A stretch of DNA of 64,000 bases from Bifidobacterium samirii (GTDB lineage Bacteria > Actinomycetota > Actinomycetes > Actinomycetales > Bifidobacteriaceae). Positions 1-7,416 of this stretch are shown piece after piece. The notes beneath the pieces are model-generated. The model was not told the DNA's origin, made no database searches, and saw only the letters and a program-made list of their open reading frames with translations. How positions within the stretch are numbered: the stretch's first letter is position 1; the number at the start of each line of letters is the position of its first letter. The DNA is taken from NCBI RefSeq assembly GCF_003952945.1, contig NZ_QXGK01000003.1:124001-188000 (forward strand). The letters run 5' to 3'. A program made the position numbers and the translations under genes.

Positions 1-1175
1 GCGCGGTGCAGCTGGTGGGGCCGCTCAAGGTCGAGGGGCAGGCGCTCAGCTCGCGCATCGTGTTCACGTTCGACGGCGATGCGGCCGGCCAGAAGGCGGC
101 ATTGCACGCGTTCGGCCTGGACGCGGCGTTCCTGTCGCAGACGTTCGTGGCGGTCGCCGACGACAATCTCGACCCGTGCGACCTGCGCATCGAACGCGGC
201 AACGAGGCGGTGCGCTCGCTCATCGACCATGCGCGCCCGCTGTACGATTTCGTGATCGACGCGGCGATCAACCGTTTCGACACGTCGTACACGACGGGCC
301 AGATCGGCGCGGTGAAGGCGGTGGCGCCGTTGATCGCGCAGATCCGCGACCGTTCGCAGCGCGACGTGTACGCGAGGAAGGCGATCCGTCGCATCGGCAT
401 CGATCTGGATGTGATGCAGCGCGAGGTGCGTGACGCGCATCGCCGGCTGGGCGTGCGCGACGAGGACGCGTATGCGCCGCGTCGCCGCTTCGGTACGGCC
501 GACGGCGCCGATGCGGGAGCGGCGCCCGGCGCGGCCGCGGGAGCCGGCGCGGGTGCGGCGTCGCGCGGGGCGAACCCGTATGCGAATCCGGCGGAGCGCA
601 AGGCGCTGGAGCGCCGGGGCGTGGCCGAGCAGACGTACTATCAGGTGGACGATGCGGTGTTCATCTGCGAGCAGCAGTTCATGGCGATGCTCATCCAGGT
701 GCCGCGTTCGGTCGATCCGGGCATGTTCGCGTCGCTGTCGCTGTCGAATTTCATGACGCCGGTGTTCCGTTCGCTGTTCCAGGCGATTGCGGCGGCCGGT
801 GGCCTGCCGTCGAACGACGTGCCCCAGGGCCTGTGGATGCACTCGCTGACGAAGGCGGGCGGTCCGATGCTCGAACCGGTGATCAACGAGCTGGCGGTGA
901 TGCCGCTGCCGCTGCCGCCCAGCGAGCAGGACGTGCGCGGGGCGGGGGAGTCGGCGCAGCTGCGCGAGGCGACGCCGGCAGAGAGCCGGTATGCGGCGGA
1001 GCTGCTGGCGAAGCTGCTCGACATCGGCCTGATGCGCCGCATCGGCTCGGCGAAGCGGCAGATGGCCGCGCTGCCGGACGGCGCGGAGAAGATCGCGATC
1101 CTGGGGCAGGTCACGCAGATGGAGGCCGCCCGCAAGGACCTGCAGGCGCAGATCTTCGGCAACACCATCGGCTGA
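1..1175 (+). CDS. dnaG: DNA primase DnaG, C-terminal part (5' end outside window)
   Basis: This is the 3' part of primase, which makes RNA primers at the replication fork. The frame is open to the left edge, so the N-terminal zinc-binding region and part of the catalytic core are missing. Near the start the Toprim signature FTFDGDAAGQKAALHAF is visible with the acidic DGD pair that binds metal. After about residue 150 there is an Ala/Gly-rich linker, then a C-terminal domain of about 200 residues of the kind that contacts the replicative helicase DnaB. The GTG at position 6 is internal, not a real start. The stop TGA lies at 1173-1175, eight bases before a large inverted repeat that belongs to the next operon. 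Confidence 0.9.
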   Translation, partial: AVQLVGPLKVEGQALSSRIVFTFDGDAAGQKAALHAFGLDAAFLSQTFVAVADDNLDPCDLRIERGNEAVRSLIDHARPLYDFVIDAAINRFDTSYTTGQIGAVKAVAPLIAQIRDRSQRDVYARKAIRRIGIDLDVMQREVRDAHRRLGVRDEDAYAPRRRFGTADGADAGAAPGAAAGAGAGAASRGANPYANPAERKALERRGVAEQTYYQVDDAVFICEQQFMAMLIQVPRSVDPGMFASLSLSNFMTPVFRSLFQAIAAAGGLPSNDVPQGLWMHSLTKAGGPMLEPVINELAVMPLPLPPSEQDVRGAGESAQLREATPAESRYAAELLAKLLDIGLMRRIGSAKRQMAALPDGAEKIAILGQVTQMEAARKDLQAQIFGNTIG

Positions 1176-1182
1176 CAATCTG

Positions 1183-1236
1183 TTTATCGTTTGTCATAAA
1201 AAGTTTATTGACAAACGATAAATCCGGGTTGATAAT
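1183..1236 (+). promoter_or_regulatory. Promoter overlapped by a 14-bp inverted repeat operator
   Basis: Perfect arms TTTATCGTTTGTCA (1183-1196) and TGACAAACGATAAA (1209-1222) are separated by 12 bp. The right arm covers a TTGACA -35 box (1208-1213), followed after exactly 17 bp by a GATAAT -10 box (1231-1236). A protein bound to the repeat would block RNA polymerase. The HTH protein two genes downstream (2050-2289) is the obvious candidate binder, by inference. Confidence 0.75.
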
Positions 1237-1322
1237 GAGGGTATCGGCATGGGATGCCGGTCGACGCCGCGGCGGGAACGCAGCTGCGGCGCGCGGCGTC
1301 CCGCGATGACAAGGAGGTCATC

Positions 1323-2027
1323 ATGGCGTACGCAACGATATTCGATCGATGGCATGCGGCGAAGCGGTCGGAGCGGCCCCCGTCCGCTGCCGCTCCCGCA
1401 ACGCTCGCGCGGTATGCGCGCGTCGGCCGCGGCGTCGGCACGGTCCTGCTGGTCGTCGGATGGGTCGGCGTGGCGGCGGCCGCGCTGACCGCGGTACTGG
1501 TCTCGGCCGGACTGGCCGGTCTGCCGGTGCCGCTGACGTCGCTCGGCGACGATGCGGCCGTAACGTACGGTGTGTCGCTGGGAGGCCTCATCGTCGGCAT
1601 CGGCCCCGACATGCACGGGTTCCGGTTCCTGTTCCACGACGCGCCCTCGCCGACGGTCGGACTGGCCCTGTTCGCGTTGGCGCAGACCGTCACCGCATGG
1701 TTGACGGTCGAAGCGATCGGCGGCGCGCGCGACCTGTGCGCGTCGATCGGCGCATGGGCGGCCAACCCCGACGGCGCGACGCCGTTCCGGTCCGGCGCGC
1801 AGGCCGCGCTGTCGCGCATCGGACGCAGCCTCGTGGCGATTCCCATTGTGGGTGCCGTGACGGCGATGGCGATGCTGCCGCTCGTCGCCGCAGGCGAGAG
1901 CGTGGCCGTCTCGTCGGATCCCGCGGCCCCGCTGATGCATCTGATGGCGGGCGCGCTGGCGTTGCTGCTGTCCCGCGTGTTCGGCTACGGCGCCTCGCTG
2001 CAGGGCGAGGTCGACGGGCTGCTATGA
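1323..2027 (+). CDS. DUF2975-like membrane protein
   Basis: A 234-residue membrane protein with about four hydrophobic segments (near residues 35-60, 100-125, 165-185 and 200-220 by eye). The C-terminus RVFGYGASLQGEVDGLL matches the usual ending of DUF2975 proteins, where the last helix is followed by a G-x-x-LQ-x-E-x-D signature. Members are typically encoded just before a small Cro/CI-type HTH protein, as here. The ATG at 1323 is chosen because AAGGAGG lies at 1311-1317; upstream in-frame codons have no such site. The biochemical role of the family is not known; a membrane sensor or antagonist of the HTH partner is a guess. Confidence 0.75.
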   Translation: MAYATIFDRWHAAKRSERPPSAAAPATLARYARVGRGVGTVLLVVGWVGVAAAALTAVLVSAGLAGLPVPLTSLGDDAAVTYGVSLGGLIVGIGPDMHGFRFLFHDAPSPTVGLALFALAQTVTAWLTVEAIGGARDLCASIGAWAANPDGATPFRSGAQAALSRIGRSLVAIPIVGAVTAMAMLPLVAAGESVAVSSDPAAPLMHLMAGALALLLSRVFGYGASLQGEVDGLL

Positions 2028-2049
2028 CCGCATCGATGGAAAGGAGCGC

Positions 2050-2289
2050 ATGATGGGCGGACGGATCGTGCTCCGGCTCGACCGGATGATGGCCGAGCGC
2101 GGCCGTTCGCTCAACTGGCTGGCCGACCGGGTGGGCATCACGAACGTGAACCTGTCGAAGATCAAGAACAACCGCGTCTCGGCGATCCGCTTCTCGACGC
2201 TCGCCGCGATCTGCGACGCGCTCGACTGCGTCCCCGGCGACATCCTCGACTACGAGGACGACGACGGGGACGCCGAGGATGCCGGATGA
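2050..2289 (+). CDS. Small Cro/CI-family HTH regulator
   Basis: A 79-residue protein that is almost entirely one helix-turn-helix domain: LNWLADRVGITNVNLSKIKNNRVSAIRF carries the XRE-type fold, followed by STLAAICDALDCVPGDIL, typical of the YozG/HTH_26 group. An acidic tail (DYEDDDGDAED) ends the protein. It starts 22 bp after the DUF2975 gene with AGGAG at 2042-2046; ATG at 2053 is an equally possible start. It probably represses its own operon through the inverted repeat at 1183-1222 (inference). Confidence 0.85.
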   Translation: MMGGRIVLRLDRMMAERGRSLNWLADRVGITNVNLSKIKNNRVSAIRFSTLAAICDALDCVPGDILDYEDDDGDAEDAG

Positions 2290-2340
2290 CGGCGGAGCGG
2301 CCACGCTCGGTCAGAATTGACCCCGATCGGCCGACGGTCG

Positions 2341-2382
2341 GAAAACCAGCCCAAACGCCAGTAGGCGTGAGGGCCGGTTTTC
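2341..2382 (+). terminator. Hairpin terminator after HTH gene
   Basis: GAAAACCAGCCC (2341-2352) pairs with GGGCCGGTTTTC (2371-2382) with one mismatch; an inner CGCC/GGCG pair extends the stem. The A-rich and T-rich outer ends suit a rho-independent terminator for the DUF2975-HTH operon. A 13-base direct repeat (ACGGTCGGAAAAC at 2334 and 2390) flanks it. Confidence 0.6.
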
Positions 2383-2482
2383 GTTGCAAACGGTCGGAAA
2401 ACGGCACTCCGAGAGCGCGTGCAACGCCATGATGTCGGTTAGGATGTCAGGTGATGTTTACCGAATATTCACGGAGGATTCG

Positions 2483-3679
2483 ATGCGTGGCTTGGTGATC
2501 AAGCTCCTGAAAAACGAGACGATCCTCATCGTCGCTTCCATCCTTGCCCTGATCTCGTGCTTCATCGTCCCGCCGGACGCCGAGTACAAGGAATACGTCC
2601 ACATGAGCACGATCTCGCAGCTCGTGTGCCTGATGCTCGTCGTCTGCGGCTTCCAGCGCATCGGCGTCTTCCGCATCATCGGCTCGCGACTGCTGCACCA
2701 CGTGAGCACCGCCCGCGGACTGGTGATCACGCTGATCTCGCTCACCTTCTTCTCCGCGATGCTCATCACCAACGACGTGGCGCTCGTCACGTTCATCCCG
2801 TTCGCGATCTCCGTGCTCATCATGGCCGACATGGAGGAGCACGCCGTGCTCGTCGGCACGCTCATGACCCTCGGCGCGAACATGGGCAGCATGCTCACGC
2901 CGATCGGCAACGCGCACAACCTGTACCTGAAGGCCCTCACCGGCATGCCGACCACGGAGATGATCGGCATCATGGCCCCCTACTCGTTCACCGCCGCCGT
3001 GATGCTCGTCATCATCAGCTGCGTCGTGTTCGGCAAGAAGCCGGTGTCCGAATTCCACGCGCTCGACGGCGCCGGCATCGAACGCGGCGTCCTCGCCCCG
3101 TCCAGCAGCAAGCACCAGCCCGACGAGATCCGCATCACCGGCTACGGCGCCAGCTACGGCGGATGGCGCACGGTCGTCTACACGATCCTGTTCGTGGTCT
3201 GTCTGCTGGCCGTCAGCGACTTCCTGCCCCTGTGGGCGATGTGCGTGATCGTGTTCGCCACGTTCCTCGTGTGCGACCGCCGCGTGTTCCGCAACGTCGA
3301 CTGGGGTCTGCCGCTCACGTTCACGATGTTCTTCATCTTCATCGGCAACATGAAGCGCGTCCCCGAGTTCTACGAGCTGGCCGCCTCCCTCGTCAACGCG
3401 CACCCGCTGGAGGTGTCGGTCGTCACCAGCCAGTTCATCAGCAACGTGCCGTCCACGCTGCTCCTGTCCGGCTTCTGCGACCAGTGGCGTCCGCTCATCA
3501 TCGGCACCAACCTCGGCGGCATGGGCACGCTGATCGCGTCGATGGCGTCGCTGATCGGCTACAAGAACGTCGTACGCAAGTACCCGCATCAGAAGGGCCG
3601 CTATCTGGCCGTCTACTCGGCCGTCAACGTGCTGTTCCTCATCGTGCTCGTCGGCCTCAGCTGGATCATCGAACCCTGA
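2483..3679 (+). CDS. ArsB/SLC13-type anion permease
   Basis: A 398-residue integral membrane protein of the ion-transporter superfamily that holds ArsB, CitMHS and SLC13 anion symporters. About ten hydrophobic segments are seen. The hallmark is the pair of re-entrant regions: FFSAMLITNDVALVTFIPF (typical N-D-V of ArsB-like proteins) with GANMGSMLTPIGNAHNLYL, and later QFISNVPSTLLLSGFC with GTNLGGMGTLIASMASLIGYK. Each half holds a helix-breaking asparagine-rich loop. ATG 2483 has GGAGG at 2473-2477. Substrate cannot be read from sequence; dicarboxylate, arsenite or another oxyanion are possible. It stands alone, between two terminators. Confidence 0.8.
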   Translation: MRGLVIKLLKNETILIVASILALISCFIVPPDAEYKEYVHMSTISQLVCLMLVVCGFQRIGVFRIIGSRLLHHVSTARGLVITLISLTFFSAMLITNDVALVTFIPFAISVLIMADMEEHAVLVGTLMTLGANMGSMLTPIGNAHNLYLKALTGMPTTEMIGIMAPYSFTAAVMLVIISCVVFGKKPVSEFHALDGAGIERGVLAPSSSKHQPDEIRITGYGASYGGWRTVVYTILFVVCLLAVSDFLPLWAMCVIVFATFLVCDRRVFRNVDWGLPLTFTMFFIFIGNMKRVPEFYELAASLVNAHPLEVSVVTSQFISNVPSTLLLSGFCDQWRPLIIGTNLGGMGTLIASMASLIGYKNVVRKYPHQKGRYLAVYSAVNVLFLIVLVGLSWIIEP

Positions 3680-3688
3680 CGGCGCGAC

Positions 3689-3717
3689 GGCGGACGTCCC
3701 CTTCCGGACCGTCCGCC
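3689..3717 (+). terminator. Possible terminator after permease gene
   Basis: GGCGGACG (3689-3696) pairs with CGTCCGCC (3710-3717), 10 bp after the permease stop. There is no clear T-run, so termination strength is uncertain. The remaining gap up to 3988 also has a weak CGCGATGC/GCATCGCG pair (3757-3764/3783-3790) and no gene that can be supported. Confidence 0.4.
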
Positions 3718-3988
3718 CCGTCCGAACTGCGACCGCCGACCATACGGTCGACGACCCGCGATGCTACCGTATGACGCGGAATGCATCGCGGAGCATCCGA
3801 GCCCCGGTCCCCACGGATCGTGGCTCGTGCCGTGATGGCGCTCGCCGGACCATCATCGATGGACGACGAACGGAACGAGTGGTGACACCGGGTTCGGCGA
3901 GACGATCAGACAGCGTCCCCGTACGGATATGCCGGTGGCCAGATCGAACGCAACGAATCGAACGCACATCGATCGCAAGGGGAACATT

Positions 3989-4960
3989 ATGCGTTATACG
4001 GTAATCGGCGCCGGTGCCATGGGCCTGCGCTACGGCATCCTCCTTCAGGAGCATACGGACGCGCACGTCGACTTCATCGACGCGTGGGCGCCGCACATCG
4101 ACAAGATCCGCGAACAGGGCGGCGTGTACGTCAGCCGCGACCATGAGAACCGCCGACTGATCCCGATCAACCTGTACACGCCGGAGGAGTACGACGGCGA
4201 TCCGGACGTGTGGATCGTCTTCATGAAGCAGATGCAGCTCGAGGACATGCTGGGGCGCTGCGCCCACCTGTTCAAGGACCATCAGGTCGTGTTCAGCGCG
4301 ATGAACGGCTGGGGCCACTTCGAGAAGATCGCCCGGTACTTCCCCGAGGACCGCATCTACGGCGGCACCGCGCTCGTCGCCACCGTGCTCAACGGCCCGG
4401 GCGACGTGGACTTCATCGGCAAGTCCGGCGCCGGCACGATGCACATGTGCGCGATGACCAACGAGGTCACCGACATCGAGAAGGCCATCTTCGCCGACTT
4501 CCAGAAGGCCAACCTCAACCCGGAGATCTCCGACGACTTCAAGGGCATGTGCATGGCCAAGATCGTGTTCAACTCCGTCGTCAACACGCTGTGCACGATG
4601 TACCAGATCACGATGGGCCAGTTCATCAGCTACCCGGGAGCCCGCGACATGGCCATGCAGCTCATCAACGAGGCGTACGACGCGTGCGAGCGCGCCGGCA
4701 TCAAGCTCATCAACACGCGCGACGAGGAGCTCGAGTCCGTGGACTACGTGAGCCGCACCGGCAACCCGCTGCACTACCCGTCGATGTATCAGGACATGAG
4801 CCGCGGCCGCAAGACCGAGGTCGACTACATCAACGGCTACATCGCCAGGCTCGGCCGCGAACACGACTACGTGTGCCGCACGCACGAGTTCCTCACCCAC
4901 GGCGTGCATCTGGCCGAGCTCGCGTTCCAGTACCATCATCAGGACGAGGCGGCCAAGTAG
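3989..4960 (+). CDS. Ketopantoate reductase-like dehydrogenase (ApbA/PanE family)
   Basis: A 323-residue NADP-dependent 2-hydroxyacid dehydrogenase. The N-terminal Rossmann motif is MRYTVIGAGAMGLRYG (GxGxMG at residues 7-12). The C-terminal helical domain contains KIVFNSVVNTLCTM, with the conserved Lys and Asn that bind the keto acid in PanE, followed by a Y-D-A-x-x-R-A-G-I region. PanE reduces 2-dehydropantoate to pantoate on the path to coenzyme A, but many paralogues act on other keto acids. No other pantothenate gene is nearby, so I leave the symbol blank. The start ATG 3989 has GGGGA at 3979-3983; an upstream in-frame extension lacks a ribosome site. Confidence 0.8.
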   Translation: MRYTVIGAGAMGLRYGILLQEHTDAHVDFIDAWAPHIDKIREQGGVYVSRDHENRRLIPINLYTPEEYDGDPDVWIVFMKQMQLEDMLGRCAHLFKDHQVVFSAMNGWGHFEKIARYFPEDRIYGGTALVATVLNGPGDVDFIGKSGAGTMHMCAMTNEVTDIEKAIFADFQKANLNPEISDDFKGMCMAKIVFNSVVNTLCTMYQITMGQFISYPGARDMAMQLINEAYDACERAGIKLINTRDEELESVDYVSRTGNPLHYPSMYQDMSRGRKTEVDYINGYIARLGREHDYVCRTHEFLTHGVHLAELAFQYHHQDEAAK

Positions 4961-5030
4961 GTCTGTCGTGGCGTAGCGTGGCGAGGTGACGGCACGCAGC
5001 GCCGCGCCGATCATGAATTGAGATGGCGGC

Positions 5031-5075
5031 ATGACGAAAGCCCCCGCGGAGAGCATCCGCGGGGGCTTTCGTCAT
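5031..5075. terminator. Bidirectional terminator with 20-bp perfect stem
   Basis: Arms 5031-5050 and 5056-5075 are perfectly complementary with a 5-base loop (GAGCA). The core is GCCCCCGCGGA/TCCGCGGGGGC flanked by GAAA/TTTC. It lies between two convergent genes (reductase on +, DsbA-like on -) and can serve both. Confidence 0.85.
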
Positions 5076-5105
5076 ATCATCCGGACGTCTGGCCACTGTC
5101 CGGCG

Positions 5106-6116
5106 TCAGAGTTCGAGCGGTTTGCCGTCGGCGCCGATTGACGGCTTGACGGACGCGTTGCCGACCTTGGACGCGTCGATGCCGAGCGCCTTGAGGAAGC
5201 CGTCGGCGAACGACATACCGGCCTTGGACGGGGTGCCGGTCGCCCAGTACGTGCCATTGATCGTCAGCGTGGGGGAGGAGAAGCCGCTGCTGCCCGGCGC
5301 GTACAGTTCGGTGCGGCGGATCGTGTAGCTGTCGGCGGCCTTGAGCCACGTCTTGTACGGGGTGGTGCCGTCGAACGCCTTGCCGGCGACCTCCTCGCTC
5401 ACGTCGGCGGCGATGGCCTGCTCGCGCAGCTGGTCGTCGCTGACCGACACGTAGTCGTCCAGCTCGCCCGGCTGGAAATCCTCGGCGTAGATGTTCGCCA
5501 GATAGCCGAGCAGATGGTCGGGGTCCGGGTCGTTCTCGAGAATCGTGACAGCGCCGTTGAACGCGCGCGTCGAATACAGGTCGCTGGTCTTCTCGCCGTC
5601 CTTGACGACGGTGCTCTTGTTGTCCTGGAACGTCATGAAATGCAGTTCGAGGTTGAGCTGGCCGGCGTCGACCATCTGCTTGAGCGTGTCGTCGAGCATG
5701 CGGTGGATCGACGCGCATCCCGGGCACAGCGGCTCCATGTAGAACGCGACGGTCGGCGCGCCGTCGACCTTCGTGCCGTAGCCGTCCTTCGACACGATGA
5801 CGCCGCCTTGGTCGTCGGCGTTGGCGGGCCGGTTCTCGGCCTCGTTCATCGTCTTCCTCGCGTCGGCGACGGCCTCGCTGCTGGTCTGCTCCTGTCGCTG
5901 CCGCTCCTTGACCTGCTTGGCGTGGATCGACCCGTAGATCGAGAACGCGCCGATGGCGACGAGCACGACGAGGATGCATGCGACGACCGATCCGATGATG
6001 GTCGCCTGACGGCGTTCCTTCGCCTCGCGTTCGATCCTCGCCTGCTGTGCCGCCTGCCGTTCCTCCCGGCGCTTCGCCGCGCCGCCTTGTGCCGTCCCGT
6101 TGCGCTGACCGCTCAT
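5106..6116 (-). CDS. Membrane-anchored DsbA-like thioredoxin-fold protein
   Basis: A 336-residue protein with a charged cytoplasmic N-terminus (coiled-coil-like, residues 12-38), one membrane helix (about 39-61) and an extracytoplasmic thioredoxin fold. The active site is C131-P-G-C134 in MEPLCPGCASIH, matching DsbA-like 'thioredoxin_4' proteins, and SSPTLTINGTYW near residue 285 has the usual cis-proline loop before I-N-G. Such proteins catalyse disulphide formation or isomerisation in exported proteins. No VKOR or DsbB partner is visible in the window. The start M-S-G-Q at 6116 precedes a basic stretch; the gene is monocistronic and convergent with the reductase. Confidence 0.85.
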   Translation of the reverse strand: MSGQRNGTAQGGAAKRREERQAAQQARIEREAKERRQATIIGSVVACILVVLVAIGAFSIYGSIHAKQVKERQRQEQTSSEAVADARKTMNEAENRPANADDQGGVIVSKDGYGTKVDGAPTVAFYMEPLCPGCASIHRMLDDTLKQMVDAGQLNLELHFMTFQDNKSTVVKDGEKTSDLYSTRAFNGAVTILENDPDPDHLLGYLANIYAEDFQPGELDDYVSVSDDQLREQAIAADVSEEVAGKAFDGTTPYKTWLKAADSYTIRRTELYAPGSSGFSSPTLTINGTYWATGTPSKAGMSFADGFLKALGIDASKVGNASVKPSIGADGKPLEL

Positions 6117-6265
6117 GATGCTTCCCGTCGTTCGTATGATGTGATGCTTGCGTCTGCTTCCGTCCCTGATTATAGGGGCGGGCCCGCCGGCGCCCGCCCG
6201 CGTCCGCGCGTGGCGCGAAGGCGGACGGGCGTCGGGATGATGCTATACTGTCATCTCGTTGCCGA

Positions 6266-6339
6266 GGCCCCGTAGCTCAGCTGGATAGAGCAACTGACTT
6301 CTAATCTGTAGGTCGCCGGTTCGAGCCCGGCCGGGGTCA
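6266..6339 (+). tRNA. tRNA-Arg (anticodon TCT)
   Basis: A cloverleaf can be folded by eye. Acceptor GGCCCCG (6266-6272) pairs with CGGGGTC (6332-6338) with one G-U. The D stem is GCTC/GAGC; the anticodon loop CTTCTAA (6298-6304) holds TCT at 6300-6302; the T stem is GCCGG/CCGGC around TTCGAGC. Discriminator base is A6339 and CCA is not encoded. In the anticodon stem ACTGA/TCTGT there is one T-T mismatch, which is unusual. Confidence 0.9.
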
Positions 6340-6343
6340 CCTC

Positions 6344-6377
6344 AAACCCCTTGGAAACATTAGCTTCCAAGGGGTTT
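6344..6377 (+). terminator. Terminator after tRNA-Arg
   Basis: AAACCCCTTGGAA (6344-6356) and TTCCAAGGGGTTT (6365-6377) form a perfect 13-bp stem with an 8-base loop five bases after the tRNA, followed by CCTTATTT. Confidence 0.85.
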
Positions 6378-6435
6378 CCTTATTTCCGGACATTCTGTTT
6401 CATCCCTGATTCGTCCCTGAAAAACGAGGATTGAA

Positions 6436-6463
6436 GTGCACGTGGGGTGCACGTGGGGTGCAC
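6436..6463 (+). repeat. 11-bp direct repeat carrying GTGCAC palindromes
   Basis: The unit GTGCACGTGGG occurs at 6436-6446 and 6447-6457, with a third partial copy GTGCAC at 6458-6463. The GTGCAC palindromes recur every 11 bp, about one helical turn, upstream of the ABC operon. This could be a regulator site or a simple slippage product. Confidence 0.7.
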
Positions 6464-6600
6464 GGAGGATGTATGGAGGGCGGCCGCGAATCATCCGTCG
6501 GAAGGATTGCGGCGGGACGTATGATGCCGCAAGGTGGATTCCGGGTCGAGGCGATGTATGATGGGTCCGGCCCGAACCATCGACGAGAAGGGGACAGACA

Positions 6601-7416
6601 GTGCCGTCACCAGGGATACAGGCGCCCATCATGGCGTCCACCACGGCGCCCATGCGGCCGATGATCGAAGTGCGCGGACTGCGCAAGGAATACCCGGTCG
6701 TCGACGAGACCGTCGTGGCACTCGACAACGTGAACCTCGTCATCCCGCAGGGGCAGATCTGCTGCATCTACGGCGAATCCGGCTCCGGCAAGTCGACGCT
6801 CCTCAACCAGCTCGCCGGCATGGAGAAGCCGACCCGCGGCGGCGTGCGCATCGGCGGCACCGTCATCTCCCGCCTCGACGAACGCGAACTCGCCGCATTC
6901 CGCCAACGCCACCTCGGCTTCGTGTTCCAGTCATACAACCTGCTGCCCAACCTGACCGCATTGGAGAACGTCGCCACCCCGCTCATGTTCCGCGGCATGC
7001 CCAAGGCGCGCCGCGAGAGGATCGCACGCGGCATGCTCGCCCGCGTCGGCCTCGCCAAGCGCATCAACCACTATCCGACGCAGATGTCGGGCGGCCAGCA
7101 GCAGCGCGTCGGCATCGCGCGCGCGTTCGCCGCCCGCCCGCAGGTCGTGTTCGCCGACGAACCGACCGGCAACCTCGACTCGCGCACGAAGATCGACGTG
7201 ATGGAGATGATCGTCGCGTTCGCCCGCGACTTCAACCAGACGATCGTGCTCGTCACGCACGACGACAACATGGCGCAGTACGCCGACCGCATCGTCACCC
7301 TGCTCGACGGGCGGATCATCGGCGACCAGCTGCTTCGCGCGCCCGCCGCCGGCATCGCGGCCGGCGACGCGCGCACCGCAACCCTCGACCACACCGACAG
7401 GAAGGCGAACCGATGA
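6601..7416 (+). CDS. ABC transporter ATP-binding protein, MacB/LolD type
   Basis: A 271-residue ABC ATPase. Walker A is GESGSGKST, the Q-loop is FVFQSYNLLPNLTALENV, the signature is MSGGQQQRVGIARA, Walker B is QVVFADEPTGNLD, and the switch His is in LVTHD. The N-L-L-P-x-L-T-A-x-E-N-V and D-E-P-T-G-N-L-D wording is typical of the MacB/LolD/FtsE branch, which powers mechanotransmission permeases rather than importers. The GTG at 6601 has AGAAGGGGA upstream; ATGs at 6631 and 6652 are possible later starts. It overlaps the next gene by 4 bp (ATGA), so the three genes 6601-10186 form a tight operon. Confidence 0.92.
   Translation: MPSPGIQAPIMASTTAPMRPMIEVRGLRKEYPVVDETVVALDNVNLVIPQGQICCIYGESGSGKSTLLNQLAGMEKPTRGGVRIGGTVISRLDERELAAFRQRHLGFVFQSYNLLPNLTALENVATPLMFRGMPKARRERIARGMLARVGLAKRINHYPTQMSGGQQQRVGIARAFAARPQVVFADEPTGNLDSRTKIDVMEMIVAFARDFNQTIVLVTHDDNMAQYADRIVTLLDGRIIGDQLLRAPAAGIAAGDARTATLDHTDRKANR

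Noticed and set aside
2447-3589. Long minus-strand ORF opposite the anion permease
   Set aside because: It is a shadow frame: His/Asp/Val-rich composition caused by GC-rich codon bias, no domains, and the plus strand has clear membrane protein motifs.
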